Source: Campylobacter concisus
Lineage (GTDB): Bacteria; Campylobacterota; Campylobacteria; Campylobacterales; Campylobacteraceae
Direction of reading: 5' to 3'
Assembly: GCF_003049735.1 (NCBI RefSeq)
Contig: NZ_PIRM01000003.1
Coordinates: 1 to 64,000 of the forward strand
Length of the DNA stretch: 64,000 nt
In this document: positions 18,484 through 27,247 of the stretch, in pieces
Position numbering within the stretch: position 1 is the stretch's first letter
How the letters are laid out: every line of letters starts with the position of its first letter
Notes under the pieces: generated by a model
What the model saw: the letters and a program-made list of their open reading frames with translations, nothing else
What the model was told of the DNA's origin: nothing
The model's database searches: none
Translations under genes and position numbers: made by a program

Positions 18484-19847
18484 TACATCGCAGCTCGTGG
18501 CTGAATGATATTTGGCTCATACTTTTGTTCAGTATTTTCGCTCATTATGCGAAGCACCTTACTTCGTTTTATCTTAGCGTCATCTTTAAATATCGCACGT
18601 ACTTTGTCCATACCAGCGTAAAAATCACGCATAAGCACGATGCAGATATATTTGCCAAAAAATGTCGGCTTAATAATGCCATTTTCTTCATATACCGCAT
18701 TTACAAGCTTAAGTAAGCTAAGCTCCATAAATAAGGCTTTATTGATGTTTGTGTTATTTTCATCGTTATATCTTTTAATATCAACTCCACCATCAAAAAG
18801 CCTTGTTAAAAACGTGTATTTAAGTCTCTCTTTCTTGCTAAAACCACATTTTGCTATGACTGGGCTTTGCCTATTTTTTATCCTTTTGCCGTATTCAAGT
18901 AGATTAAACGCGTTTATTACAAGCTCACCGTTAAGAAAGCTAAATGCTCCGCTACCAACGCCAAGATACTCTAAATTTGAACCAACATATTCGTCACGAA
19001 GGTCGGCACTTTTTTCGTTTGAAAATGCCCAGGCGTTGCTTTGTTTGTAGTTACTTTTGCTAAATTCTTCAGTGATTATCTCATAAAATTCACGCTCGTT
19101 ATCTACGTTTGAAACACCAAGTGAGCGAGCTATATTCTCTCTTGTTAGCTCTGATTTCATAAGTGGATAGAAGGTGATTTGTTGTGGAAAGATGGATTTT
19201 GCAGTATTTATGTCGTTTATGAGCTGCTCTTTCGTTTGATTTGGCAGGTTAAAGATGAGATCCAGGCTAATGACCGGGATCTTACCAAGAGCAAGCTCAA
19301 GCTTTCTTTTTACCTCCTTGGCTGAGCCAAATTTTTCGTATCTGCCAACTCTTTTTAACGTTTCATCATCAAAGCTTTGTACGCCAACGCTTAAGCGATC
19401 AATTAATCCATCAAATCTAGCTAAACTCTCGGGTGAGATGTGATTTGGATCGCTTTCTGCTGAAATTTCATCTATACTAAAAAGCTCTTTTGCAAGCTTA
19501 AGCGTCTTTTCAAGCTCCGGCTCATTTATAAGCGTTGTGCCACCACCAACATAAAGTGAATCAAAGTCAAATCCAGCCTCTTTAACCTGCCTCATCTCCT
19601 CACGTAAATTTTCAAAGTAAGCTTTTGCAAGCTCTTGCTCATAGTGGTACTTATGAAACGAGCAATATGGACAGAATGTGTGACAAAATGGTACATGCGC
19701 GTAGAGCATATACTTTTTGTCTTTTTTTGGAGTTTTGGTGTAGGTTGTGGTTAAAATGTCTATATTAAATTCATTATATAGTGATCTCTGAATAGAATTA
19801 TGAGCGTAATTTACGGCAAAATTCTCGACAATATTTTTAAAGATCAT
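18483..19847 (-). CDS. HemN-like radical SAM protein (coproporphyrinogen III oxidase family)
   Basis: A 454-residue radical SAM enzyme. The cluster-binding triad is Cys55, Cys59 and Cys62 (CHTFCPYC), followed by the SAM-binding GGGT motif and the SVGVQSFDDETLKRVGR region typical of the HemN/HemW family. The C-terminal third, with a winged-helix-like part, also fits. Family members include coproporphyrinogen dehydrogenase, the haem chaperone HemW and haem-degrading ChuW/HutW methyltransferases, and the sequence does not let me choose among them. The coupled ABC exporter suggests a product or substrate that crosses the membrane. The ORF starts at an ATG at 19847. Confidence 0.8.
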   Translation of the reverse strand: MIFKNIVENFAVNYAHNSIQRSLYNEFNIDILTTTYTKTPKKDKKYMLYAHVPFCHTFCPYCSFHKYHYEQELAKAYFENLREEMRQVKEAGFDFDSLYVGGGTTLINEPELEKTLKLAKELFSIDEISAESDPNHISPESLARFDGLIDRLSVGVQSFDDETLKRVGRYEKFGSAKEVKRKLELALGKIPVISLDLIFNLPNQTKEQLINDINTAKSIFPQQITFYPLMKSELTRENIARSLGVSNVDNEREFYEIITEEFSKSNYKQSNAWAFSNEKSADLRDEYVGSNLEYLGVGSGAFSFLNGELVINAFNLLEYGKRIKNRQSPVIAKCGFSKKERLKYTFLTRLFDGGVDIKRYNDENNTNINKALFMELSLLKLVNAVYEENGIIKPTFFGKYICIVLMRDFYAGMDKVRAIFKDDAKIKRSKVLRIMSENTEQKYEPNIIQPRAAM

Positions 19848-20031
19848 AACTAATCGCCTTAAATAAGTTTGGTTTTAAATTGATGTGTTAGGATAGCTAA
19901 CTTTTAATAAATTTAGCCTTGTGTTAAAGAAATTTTTAGCTTAGCCAGATAAATTTGGCCTATAAATTTTAATTTTTTAAATCTGCAAATTTCACATATC
20001 AATCAAATTTTAGTCTCAAAGCTTAAGGATT

Positions 20032-21351
20032 TTACTCCTTAGCCCTTGAGATGATCTTACTCGAGTCAAGCTCAAATTTTACTCCATCTTTCGTCTGCAA
20101 ATAATAAAATTTACCAATATTGCAAAGCGACTTCACGTCATAAATTTTAACTGCCTTTTCATCTATCTCGCAAGCCATTTGGTCTTTATATTTTTCCTCG
20201 CAAAACGAGCTTGGCAAAGCTTTTAAAGCGCTTTTGTCAATAAGCAAAAATTTATAATCAACATTTCCTATACTAAGCGTTTTAGCTGTGTATTTTATAA
20301 ATAAAAGTGAGTTTGAAATGATCATAAAAATAAGTGCTGCATAAAAAACAACAGTAAAATCTTTCGTCTCTTTTATGCTAGCTATTCCAAGAATGAATGA
20401 GAGCATAAAAGAGCAAAATAATATCCAAAGTGCCAAAAATCCACTAATGCTTTTTGAAATAACAATTGATACGATAAATAAAATAAGCATTATAATCGTC
20501 AAGAAATATATAACAAAATTTGATCTGTCCTTAAAGAAAACTGCTAAATTTACACAGATATAAGAGAATGGAAATAGTGATATTATCATTAGCCAATTAC
20601 AATAAAGCCTATAAGCTATAAAAGCAAAAATAAAAAATGATATGGATGTCAAAAAATATATAAAATTTGAGCTATAGAAAAAGAGAAATTTTGGCTTTTT
20701 AAATTTATATTTTTTATTATCATTTTGATAAAGGTTTGAGACAAAGACTAAGATACCGATCTCAAAAACCGTGATAAATGCAGTCGCACAAAATAGTAAA
20801 ATACCTGTAAATATCATCTCTGAGCTATCTAAAATAGGAAAATATTTTACTTCAACACCAAAATATAAAAAGTAGCAAAAGATGCTAGCGATTGGCACGA
20901 TAAAATTTGAGTGTTTAAAGAAAAAAGTAACACACTCTTTTATGAAATTTGCCTTTAAATTTGCCGAATATTCGCTAAGTCTACTCTCAAAATAAGTGTT
21001 ATTTAGCAAATCATTTTTAATTTTTTCAAGATATTCTGGTTCCTTATAGCTTGCACCTATATAAATTTCATAGTTTTTCTCATCGAAATCTTTTATAATC
21101 TCATCTTTTATATCCAAAATCATAAAACAAATTTGCTTTTTTAATTCGTTAAGTTTTTTTAAAATTTCAATAAAATTTGTTCTATTTAGCTCAAGATAAG
21201 ACTCATATTCTTCATTTAAAAGAGCTATGAGTTTACCTTGTTTGCTGCTTGCTATGTGAGCATTTGAAAACTTTTTCTTAATGAAATTTATAAAATTTAT
21301 AGAGTTTTTAACACTCTCATCTTTTTTATTTAAAATATCTTGATAACTCAA
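20032..21351 (-). CDS. Multi-pass membrane protein of unknown function
   Basis: A 439-residue protein. Residues 1-145 are soluble and charged, with a helical, possibly coiled-coil character. About eight hydrophobic segments follow between residues 150 and 370, and the last 60 residues are soluble with two closely spaced cysteines (FCEEKYKDQMACEIDEK). The start is a TTG at 21351 with AGGA about 8 bases upstream. It follows the DUF2314-ankyrin gene by 30 bp on the same strand. I recognise no family. Confidence 0.75.
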   Translation of the reverse strand: MSYQDILNKKDESVKNSINFINFIKKKFSNAHIASSKQGKLIALLNEEYESYLELNRTNFIEILKKLNELKKQICFMILDIKDEIIKDFDEKNYEIYIGASYKEPEYLEKIKNDLLNNTYFESRLSEYSANLKANFIKECVTFFFKHSNFIVPIASIFCYFLYFGVEVKYFPILDSSEMIFTGILLFCATAFITVFEIGILVFVSNLYQNDNKKYKFKKPKFLFFYSSNFIYFLTSISFFIFAFIAYRLYCNWLMIISLFPFSYICVNLAVFFKDRSNFVIYFLTIIMLILFIVSIVISKSISGFLALWILFCSFMLSFILGIASIKETKDFTVVFYAALIFMIISNSLLFIKYTAKTLSIGNVDYKFLLIDKSALKALPSSFCEEKYKDQMACEIDEKAVKIYDVKSLCNIGKFYYLQTKDGVKFELDSSKIISRAKE

Positions 21352-21381
21352 ATTTAAATCCTAAAAATTTATAAAAACTTG

Positions 21382-22173
21382 CTATTTAAGCACCTTTGCG
21401 ATTCCGCTCCAGCCCAAATTCTCAGCAAAATCAGCCGCCGTTTTGCCACTTTTTGTCCGGGCATTTTTATCAGCACCGTTTTCTAGTAAGAGATTTACAA
21501 GATTTAAATTTCCAGCGATCGCCTCGTTGTGAAGCTGCGTATAGCCAAACTCATCAGCGTCTGTGACCATATTTGGGTGCTCTTTTATATACTGCTTTAC
21601 TTGCTCATACGTATTTTTGCTCATTGGATGCTCTATCAAATTTTCAGGATGCTCTTTTTGCTCGTAAACTACCAAAATATCGTTAAAATCGCCAAAATCA
21701 AGCCCCCACTCTCTATCGTGCTCTTTTAGCTCTTTCTTTTGCATGCGTGAGCGCATCGCCTGCACGCTAAATCCGCCGTATGCGCGTCCATCTATCGAAA
21801 AGAGCCAGTCGCTCATCTCGTCTATCTTTGCGCTTATTTGGTCGCCCAACTTCACGTTTTGCACGCTATCTGGCTCATTTACGAGCGTACCATATATCGT
21901 TTCGCCGTCAAATTCCACATCGTCTATCCACATGTGCTCGCCAACTTCTTCGCCATTTACGACATCCAAGAAGCAAATTTTTACCATCGCATAGTCAAGT
22001 GCTGGTACGATCCTGCGGCGCTCCCAGTAAACCTCACGCCAAAAATATCTAAAGCTCTCTCTGGCCTGCTCAAACGCACGCTGCATATAGTCTTCGTCGC
22101 TACTTACAAAATAGATCGGCATTTGCTTGCCAAGATCGATTTGCTTACCGAGAATTTTCTTAAAAAAGCTCAT
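21382..22173 (-). CDS. DUF2314 domain protein with C-terminal ankyrin repeats
   Basis: A 263-residue protein with no signal peptide. Residues about 15-130 resemble the DUF2314 family (YFVSSDEDYMQRAFEQAR, then MVKICF and GEHMWIDDV). Residues about 200-263 contain two ankyrin repeats (DADEFGYTQLHNEAIAGN, NLLLENGADKNARTKSGKTAADFA). The domain order suggests a cytoplasmic binding protein. A good AAGGAC ribosome binding site precedes the ATG. It probably shares a transcript with the membrane protein gene downstream. The function is unknown. Confidence 0.75.
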   Translation of the reverse strand: MSFFKKILGKQIDLGKQMPIYFVSSDEDYMQRAFEQARESFRYFWREVYWERRRIVPALDYAMVKICFLDVVNGEEVGEHMWIDDVEFDGETIYGTLVNEPDSVQNVKLGDQISAKIDEMSDWLFSIDGRAYGGFSVQAMRSRMQKKELKEHDREWGLDFGDFNDILVVYEQKEHPENLIEHPMSKNTYEQVKQYIKEHPNMVTDADEFGYTQLHNEAIAGNLNLVNLLLENGADKNARTKSGKTAADFAENLGWSGIAKVLK

Positions 22174-22247
22174 TTTTTGTCCTTATTTTTAATTTTAGAT
22201 AGATCAAATTTAAATAAAACGATAAGGCGAAATTTCACCCACAAATA

Positions 22248-22407
22248 CGCCAAATTTTAGATACAAAAATCATGCGAAATTGCACAAATTTAGCCCAAAA
22301 TACTGCGAAATTTTAAATGTAAAAGTCACGCAGCTATTTCACAAATTTAGCCTGCAAGTCTGCAAGATTTCACTATAAAAACCATACGATTATTTCGCAA
22401 AATTAGG
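22248..22407. repeat. Three degenerate tandem repeats of about 57 bp
   Basis: Units start near 22248, 22304 and 22361, with offsets of 56 and 57 bp. Each contains a (t)gc-aa-(a)ttt start, an A-rich centre and a GCACAAATTTAGCC or TTTCACAAATTTAGCC type end. Copies are clearly related but well diverged. There are no spacers, so this is not a CRISPR array. Confidence 0.6.
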
Positions 22408-22413
22408 CGAGGC

Positions 22414-22473
22414 GATTTAAATTTTTGTGGCAGGAGTTACCGAGCTGGTAATGACCGAGCAAAAATTTAAATC
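22414..22473. repeat. 60-bp palindromic intergenic element with nested hairpin
   Basis: A perfect 14-bp inverted repeat (GATTTAAATTTTTG at 22414-22427 and its complement at 22460-22473) flanks a 32-bp centre. The centre holds a second hairpin, TTACC-GAGCT-GGTAA at 22437-22451. The GC-richer centre contrasts with the AT-rich arms. There is no T-run, so it is not a standard terminator. It looks like a REP or MITE-type repeat unit. Confidence 0.7.
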
Positions 22474-22502
22474 AACGACGCATAATAAAGCGAAAAAGTG
22501 CG

Positions 22503-23000
22503 TTACTTTAGGTTTTTAAAGCTTATCGGAAGTTCTAAATTTAACCCCCTCACTAGCTTTATACACTCCTGCAAGTCATCTATGCTCTTACTTGTCACTC
22601 TGATCTCTTCACCCCTGATCTGCGCACTCACCTTGATCTTTGAGTCTTTGATCGCTTTGGTGATCTTTTTTGAGTTTTCAGCGTCAAGTGTGTCGTTTAG
22701 TTTTAGCGTCGCCTTTAAAATTCCACCACTCGCTGGCTCTCTTTTTGTCTCTGTGATCGCCACTGGTGGGATGTTGCGCTTGATGAGTTTTGAGATCACG
22801 ATGTCTTTTAGCGCGTCGATCTTGTTGTCACTTGAGCTAAGAAGTGTGATAAATTTCTCTTTTTCGTTTAGCTCGACTTCAGCTGCAAGCCCCTTAAAGT
22901 CATACCTCGCAGCGATCTCTTTTTTAGCCGTCTCAAGAGCATTTTTAACCTCCATCATATCGACCTCGGCACTTATATCAAAACTATGCTCAGTTGCCAT
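22503..23000 (-). CDS. yajQ: YajQ family nucleotide-binding protein
   Basis: A 165-residue protein of the YajQ (UPF0234) family, made of two ferredoxin-like halves. It begins [25 protein letters not shown], the typical form of MPSFDIVSEVD, and contains [11 protein letters not shown] and [22 protein letters not shown]. Homologues bind nucleotides and in some bacteria cyclic di-GMP. The ATG at 23000 has AAGGAT upstream. An in-frame start at 23045 would overlap the neighbouring gene and is rejected. It is in the same order as in C. jejuni (Cj0374). Confidence 0.92.
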   Translation of the reverse strand: MATEHSFDISAEVDMMEVKNALETAKKEIAARYDFKGLAAEVELNEKEKFITLLSSSDNKIDALKDIVISKLIKRNIPPVAITETKREPASGGILKATLKLNDTLDAENSKKITKAIKDSKIKVSAQIRGEEIRVTSKSIDDLQECIKLVRGLNLELPISFKNLK

Positions 23001-23016
23001 TTTTATCCTTTCAAAT

Positions 23017-23775
23017 TTATTTAAATAGCCCTTTGATCTTCTCAAAAAGCGACTTTTTGCCAGTCTCTTCTTGATTTATAGCCTCGCCAATCTGCTGCAC
23101 TGCGGTCTGTGCGTAGATGATAGCGCCCTTTGGATCGCAGTTAAAGAGGTTTGAATATGAGCTTGATTTGTTTAGATCAAGTGGATTTGGCTCCACGACC
23201 TCAGTGGCCTCAAGCAGGCCTGTTTCTAGCTCGTATGCGTAGTTTAGAGCATCTAAAAATGCAGGTAAATTTTGCATGTAAAAGCCATCAACCGCATCTT
23301 TTATCTCACCGCCTGCTTCATAGTCAGCCTTTAGTTTAGCTACGTTTTTAGCGTTTACATAAGCGCCACAGCAGTAGTTTTCGGTGATCTCATTATAAAT
23401 TTCGCCACTAAATTTATTCAAAAACTCACTTGGTAAAATTTCTCGCCAGTTGCTAATGTAGTTTTTAAATTTCTCATTTTGCTGTGCCAAAGAGCTTAGC
23501 GCTGTGCCCCGAGTGTAGAAATACTTTCTAAAAAATCCTTGTGTGACGGCGATACAAAAGCCGTGAGTTTTGTTAAAAATTTTATCGTCTTTATACTGTA
23601 ACGCAGCGCTTAGCGTATCTTTGTATTTTTGCGCGTAAAATTCCTCTACGCCAGCTTTGCTAGTAAGCGCTAAAACCTCGTCAAATTTACCAGCCCTTGC
23701 AAGCTCAAGTGCCTCAAAATACCACTTTGAAATTTCATCTTCGCTAATAGCGTGATAGCTTATATCATAGCCCAT
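23017..23775 (-). CDS. Hypothetical soluble protein (DUF-like, helix rich)
   Basis: A 252-residue protein starting [23 protein letters not shown], with no signal peptide or membrane segment. The sequence is helical with several conserved-looking aromatic positions ([20 protein letters not shown]) and a paired cysteine at [10 protein letters not shown] recognise no family. The start shares one base with the stop of the hydroxyacid dehydrogenase (TAATG), so it is translated with that operon. yajQ follows 16 bp later. Confidence 0.75.
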   Translation of the reverse strand: MGYDISYHAISEDEISKWYFEALELARAGKFDEVLALTSKAGVEEFYAQKYKDTLSAALQYKDDKIFNKTHGFCIAVTQGFFRKYFYTRGTALSSLAQQNEKFKNYISNWREILPSEFLNKFSGEIYNEITENYCCGAYVNAKNVAKLKADYEAGGEIKDAVDGFYMQNLPAFLDALNYAYELETGLLEATEVVEPNPLDLNKSSSYSNLFNCDPKGAIIYAQTAVQQIGEAINQEETGKKSLFEKIKGLFK

Positions 23776-24710
23776 TACTTGCTCTCATTGATAAAATTTT
23801 CGATGTTTGCGATGATCTTTGCGATGAGCGTCTTTCTAGCCTCCAGGCTACCCCATGCCACGTGCGGCGTGATGAGTAGATTTTCTTTGTTTTTTACATT
23901 TAAAAATGGGCTATTTTCGCTCATTGGCTCGCTTTCTAAAACGTCGGTGCCAAAGCGTAAATTTCTCTCATCTATCGCCCTTGCCATCGCTACTTCATCA
24001 ACTATGCCGCCACGCCCTAAATTTAGCACTATCGCATCATCTTTTAGTAAATTTATCTCGTTTACGCCTAGTAAATTTCTAGTCTTTTCATTTAGCGGTG
24101 CGTGGATGCTGATGATGTCGCTGCTTCTTAGTAGCTCATCTAGGTTTTTTTGCTTAAACTCGCTATTTTTATTTGCTCCGCTTGTCGAGTAGTAGCTCAC
24201 ATTTGCGCCAAATGCACGTGCCACTGTCGCCACGCCGCGTCCTATCTCGCCAAGTCCGATGATGCCAAATTCTTTACCAGCGATCTCGCTGATGTCTGCG
24301 CCAAGATAGGTGAAAATTTCGCTCTTCACCCACTCGCCACTTTTTACGTAGTGATCATAAAATTCGATACGATTTGTTAGCTCAAAAAGCAAAGCAAACG
24401 TGTGCTGCACGACGCTTGCGGTCGAGTAGCCAGCGACGTTTTTAACGGCTATGTTTTTAGCTTTTGCATGCTCTAGATCGACATTATTCATCCCGGTTGC
24501 GCTTATGCAGATAAGATTTAAATTTGTCGCGTCCATCACGGCTTTGTCGATGACGACCTTGTTTGTGATGACGACATCAACGCCCTTTAGACGAGATACG
24601 ACCTCATCGCTTTTGGTTTTTTGGTAGCTGATAAACTCGCCAAATTTCTTAAAAACACTAAGATCAACGTTCTCTCCAAGCGTTGCCGCGTCTAAACAAA
24701 CGATCTTCAT
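23775..24710 (-). CDS. D-isomer-specific 2-hydroxyacid dehydrogenase
   Basis: A 311-residue NAD-dependent dehydrogenase that interconverts 2-oxo acids and D-2-hydroxy acids such as hydroxypyruvate and glycerate. The nucleotide-binding motif GIIGLGEIGRG is near residue 148. The catalytic region has APLNEKTRNLLG, VLNLGRGGIVDE and the catalytic histidine in ITPHVAWGS. Length is normal. It lies between the glutathionylspermidine-synthase-like gene and the hypothetical gene, matching Cj0373. The exact substrate cannot be assigned. Confidence 0.9.
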   Translation of the reverse strand: MKIVCLDAATLGENVDLSVFKKFGEFISYQKTKSDEVVSRLKGVDVVITNKVVIDKAVMDATNLNLICISATGMNNVDLEHAKAKNIAVKNVAGYSTASVVQHTFALLFELTNRIEFYDHYVKSGEWVKSEIFTYLGADISEIAGKEFGIIGLGEIGRGVATVARAFGANVSYYSTSGANKNSEFKQKNLDELLRSSDIISIHAPLNEKTRNLLGVNEINLLKDDAIVLNLGRGGIVDEVAMARAIDERNLRFGTDVLESEPMSENSPFLNVKNKENLLITPHVAWGSLEARKTLIAKIIANIENFINESK

Positions 24711-24712
24711 CT

Positions 24713-25894
24713 TTAATCCTTAATAAAATGTCCTACAAATTTAGAGTAGTTATCTAGAATTTTACCGCCCTTTCTATATCCAAGCGCGCACGCTTCATAA
24801 GCGTAAAATACGCCAGCTTGGTAGCTCTCGCCCCTCTCATCTTGGTTAAACTCGTAAAATTCTTGATAGATGGCTTTGTTTGAGTCGTATTCGCCCTCGT
24901 TACTTGCTATTTGTGCGCCGTTTTCATCGTGTATCGAGACGTTTGCGCCCTCTCTACCAAATACCGGCTTTTTCACATATTTTTTGCCTTTTAGTGGCTC
25001 ATTTGAGGTCTCAAGCAAGAGCGGGTGATTAGGATATAGATCCCAAAGAATTTTTAAAATTCCTTTGCTTTGGAAAAGTAGCGTGTAGGCAGGATTTATG
25101 ATAATGGCTTTTTGGTTTTTGATGATATTTGAGAGTATGAGCGCTAGCTCGCCTTCATCGATCGCTATGCTCTCCCAAGGCACAAGCTTAAACCAGTATT
25201 CGAAATTTTCATCGCCTTTAAAAATGCCCTCGTCATCGTTAAAAACGACCTCATCAACGTAGGCAAAGTCGGTTTTAAAGCCGGCCTCTTTTGCGATGTA
25301 TTGCAGTAATTTAACGGTTTGCTCATCCTCGATACTACCAGCGATAGAGCTAAAGAGTATCCCCCAGCCCTCGTAAACATCCTCAAAATTTACATTATCA
25401 TCGCCAAGCGTGATAAGGCGTTTAAAATTTTGTTTTAGAGCTTCATAAAGGTTATTAAATTGCTCTGCTTCATCCATATGACTTAGCTTTAGCATCGCCC
25501 ACTGAATGATCGCTGTCTCAAAAACTGCTGTTGGCGTATCGGCGTTAAATTCGATCAGTTTTATCGGCTTGCCATCAAGCCCGCCTGCAAGATCAAATCT
25601 ACCATAAAGATGCCAGTGAACGTCATTTTCCCAGCTATTTTTGATGATATCAACTAGGTTAAATGGTATTCCTATCTCGTGAAAGAGGTTGTTGTCGATC
25701 ACGTGCTGAGCGGCATTTACATACATATCATATAGCTCGTTTGCCGCTTCGTAGTAAGCATCCGCCTCACTTGCTTTTACCTGCACGATCTCATCTGCGA
25801 TGTATGAGCTGTTATCGTTGTCTGTATGCCAAGCAAAGCCGATTTTTTCCATAAATTCGTTATTTAACGGAGTGATTTTTCTTAAATTTATCAT
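24713..25894 (-). CDS. Glutathionylspermidine synthase family ATP-grasp protein
   Basis: A 393-residue protein of the synthetase half only: there is no N-terminal amidase domain as in E. coli Gsp. Conserved parts are LIEFNADTPTAVFET, the middle DEGELALILSN region, and the ATP-grasp segment KKPVFGREGANVSI. In family members the domain ligates an amine or amino acid to a carboxylate. The natural substrate in Campylobacter is not known. It follows the UPF0323 lipoprotein gene by 3 bp, as in the Cj0371-Cj0372 order. Confidence 0.88.
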   Translation of the reverse strand: MINLRKITPLNNEFMEKIGFAWHTDNDNSSYIADEIVQVKASEADAYYEAANELYDMYVNAAQHVIDNNLFHEIGIPFNLVDIIKNSWENDVHWHLYGRFDLAGGLDGKPIKLIEFNADTPTAVFETAIIQWAMLKLSHMDEAEQFNNLYEALKQNFKRLITLGDDNVNFEDVYEGWGILFSSIAGSIEDEQTVKLLQYIAKEAGFKTDFAYVDEVVFNDDEGIFKGDENFEYWFKLVPWESIAIDEGELALILSNIIKNQKAIIINPAYTLLFQSKGILKILWDLYPNHPLLLETSNEPLKGKKYVKKPVFGREGANVSIHDENGAQIASNEGEYDSNKAIYQEFYEFNQDERGESYQAGVFYAYEACALGYRKGGKILDNYSKFVGHFIKD

Positions 25895-25897
25895 TTT

Positions 25898-26515
25898 TTA
25901 GCCTCCAAAGCTTGATGAGCTAGAGCTTGATTTTGATCCACCACCGAAAAATCCACTCTTGCCGCCACTGCTTCTTGCAGCAGAATTTGCTGCTTTTTGC
26001 TTATTAAAGCTATCAACGCTTCTTGTGTATGCGCTTGGATTTTTGTAAGAATTTTGACGAGTAGCTTGGAAATTTTGATTTCCAAAAAGCTTGCTACCTA
26101 TCCAGCTACCAAGTATAGCACCAGCAGCTGAGGCAAGTATCGTCTCACCAAGGCTTAGACCGCCACTACTTAGCTGTGCGTCACTCGTTTTTGTTAAATT
26201 TGAAGTGCCATTGTCGATATTTGCATTTGCTTGAGCTAGGAGCTTATCAATCTCGTCTTTGCTTAGCACACGTTCAGTACCGTTTATGTCTTTTAGTACA
26301 ACTCTAGTTTCAGTACTTGGATACTCTTCTAAAATTTTATAAACTCCAGGCGCGCTCTCTTCGATAATGACAAAGGCGCCATTTTTTTGCGCAACTTCGT
26401 TTAGTGCATTTTCATCACCGCCATTGTTACTGCCACAGCCAGCAAGACCAGCCATAACGATCGCACCAAATCCGCCTACCGCAGCATAAGTAGCTATCTT
26501 TTTAATGTGTTTCAT
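25898..26515 (-). CDS. UPF0323 family lipoprotein
   Basis: A 205-residue lipoprotein. The signal peptide MKHIKKIATYAAVGGFGAIVMAGLAGC ends in a lipobox (LAGC), the mature part has a glycine-rich membrane-like stretch (ILASAAGAILGSWIG), and the C-terminus is a Ser/Gly low-complexity tail ending SSSFGG. This architecture matches the UPF0323 lipoprotein of C. jejuni (Cj0371). It has a 4-base overlap with the upstream HTH gene, so the two are translated together. Confidence 0.9.
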   Translation of the reverse strand: MKHIKKIATYAAVGGFGAIVMAGLAGCGSNNGGDENALNEVAQKNGAFVIIEESAPGVYKILEEYPSTETRVVLKDINGTERVLSKDEIDKLLAQANANIDNGTSNLTKTSDAQLSSGGLSLGETILASAAGAILGSWIGSKLFGNQNFQATRQNSYKNPSAYTRSVDSFNKQKAANSAARSSGGKSGFFGGGSKSSSSSSSFGG

Positions 26516-27144
26516 ATCTCTCCTATCAACTCTTTTAAATTTTTATGTCTTCTAACAAGTATCACGCCTCGTTTAAATTTTATAAATTTTGAGTGGTGTA
26601 TCGCTTTTATTATCTTTTCACTGGCTTTTTTCGTTGCCTTTGGCTTTAGATTTAGCTCCTTTAAAAATTCACTTAAATTTATCCATTTTGATTCATTTTC
26701 TATCTCAGCCTCTATCGCTTCATTATTTGGCATATCGTCATTTTTTTGTGCTAAAAGCGGCCTTTGCATAGCATTTAGAAACTGCATGAGCTTTTCATCT
26801 CTATCTTTATAAATTTGCAAAATTTCATTTTTTCGCTCGATTAGCATCTGCTCCTTTTCTTTAAAAAGCCTATCTTTATCGGCTTGCAAGTTTAAATTTA
26901 AACTCTTTAACTCGCTTAACTCATTTAGCAAATAATTTACAAACTCATCATTTTGGGATTTAGTTTTTGTACTTTTTGGAGTGGATTTTGTGGCTTTTTC
27001 GCTACTTGGTTTCTCATCAAGGATGACAAATTTTGTGCCATTTTCAATGACTGTATTTATCGAACCACGGCGGATTCTATTATAGACTGCTTCTTTTGTT
27101 ATGCCTAAAATTTCTGCAGCTTCGTTTATAGCTAGCTTTTGCAT
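26512..27144 (-). CDS. MerR/excisionase-type HTH protein with coiled coil
   Basis: A 210-residue protein. Residues 3-45 form a helix-turn-helix of the excisionase type (INEAAEILGITKEAVYNRIRRGSI), followed by a lysine- and serine-rich linker, a long coiled coil (about 75-125), and a second basic region (about 145-205) that may bind DNA too. It is the first gene of the lipoprotein to yajQ block, so it may regulate it. A perfect TATAAT box preceded by seven Ts lies about 40 bases upstream. Confidence 0.75.
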   Translation of the reverse strand: MQKLAINEAAEILGITKEAVYNRIRRGSINTVIENGTKFVILDEKPSSEKATKSTPKSTKTKSQNDEFVNYLLNELSELKSLNLNLQADKDRLFKEKEQMLIERKNEILQIYKDRDEKLMQFLNAMQRPLLAQKNDDMPNNEAIEAEIENESKWINLSEFLKELNLKPKATKKASEKIIKAIHHSKFIKFKRGVILVRRHKNLKELIGEI

Positions 27145-27182
27145 CGAATTTCCGTTTAAAATAAAATAAAAAATTTGCTTTG

Positions 27183-27188
27183 ATTATA
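27183..27188 (-). promoter_or_regulatory. -10 element for the HTH-lipoprotein operon
   Basis: On the minus strand TTTTTTT is followed directly by TATAAT, the form preferred by Campylobacter sigma-70 promoters, about 39 bases upstream of the ATG at 27144. Confidence 0.6.
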
Positions 27189-27215
27189 AAAAAATAAGGC
27201 TAAAAGAAGAGTTAA

Positions 27216-27240
27216 ACAAAGAGAGCAAAGCCCTCTTTGT
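27216..27240 (-). terminator. Probable terminator after rpsU
   Basis: ACAAAGAG at 27216-27223 pairs perfectly with CTCTTTGT at 27233-27240 around a 9-base loop, just past the rpsU stop. On the minus strand it is followed by TTAACTCTTCTTTT, a loose T-rich tail. Confidence 0.55.
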
Positions 27241-27247
27241 CTTGGTT

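Larger units (their letters stand above)
22174..22502. other. Non-coding region with decayed repeats and a palindrome
   Basis: A 329-bp gap between the DUF2314-ankyrin gene and yajQ. It contains three degenerate tandem units of about 57 bp (22248-22407) and a structured palindromic element (22414-22473). I see no ORF with coding character. Confidence 0.7.

Noticed and set aside
18640..19050. 136-codon plus-strand ORF inside the radical SAM gene
   Set aside because: It lies opposite an intact conserved gene and has no ribosome binding site or family resemblance.
22248..22407. CRISPR array
   Set aside because: The units are contiguous, degenerate and have no unique spacers, and no cas gene lies nearby.
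22498..23028. 176-codon plus-strand ORF antisense to yajQ
   Set aside because: It is the reverse complement of a clear yajQ with its own ribosome binding site, and the translation is low-complexity Ser/Phe/Leu, typical of a shadow frame.
23752..24192. 146-codon plus-strand ORF opposite the 2-hydroxyacid dehydrogenase
   Set aside because: A shadow of a well-supported gene, rich in Ser and Phe, with no initiation context.
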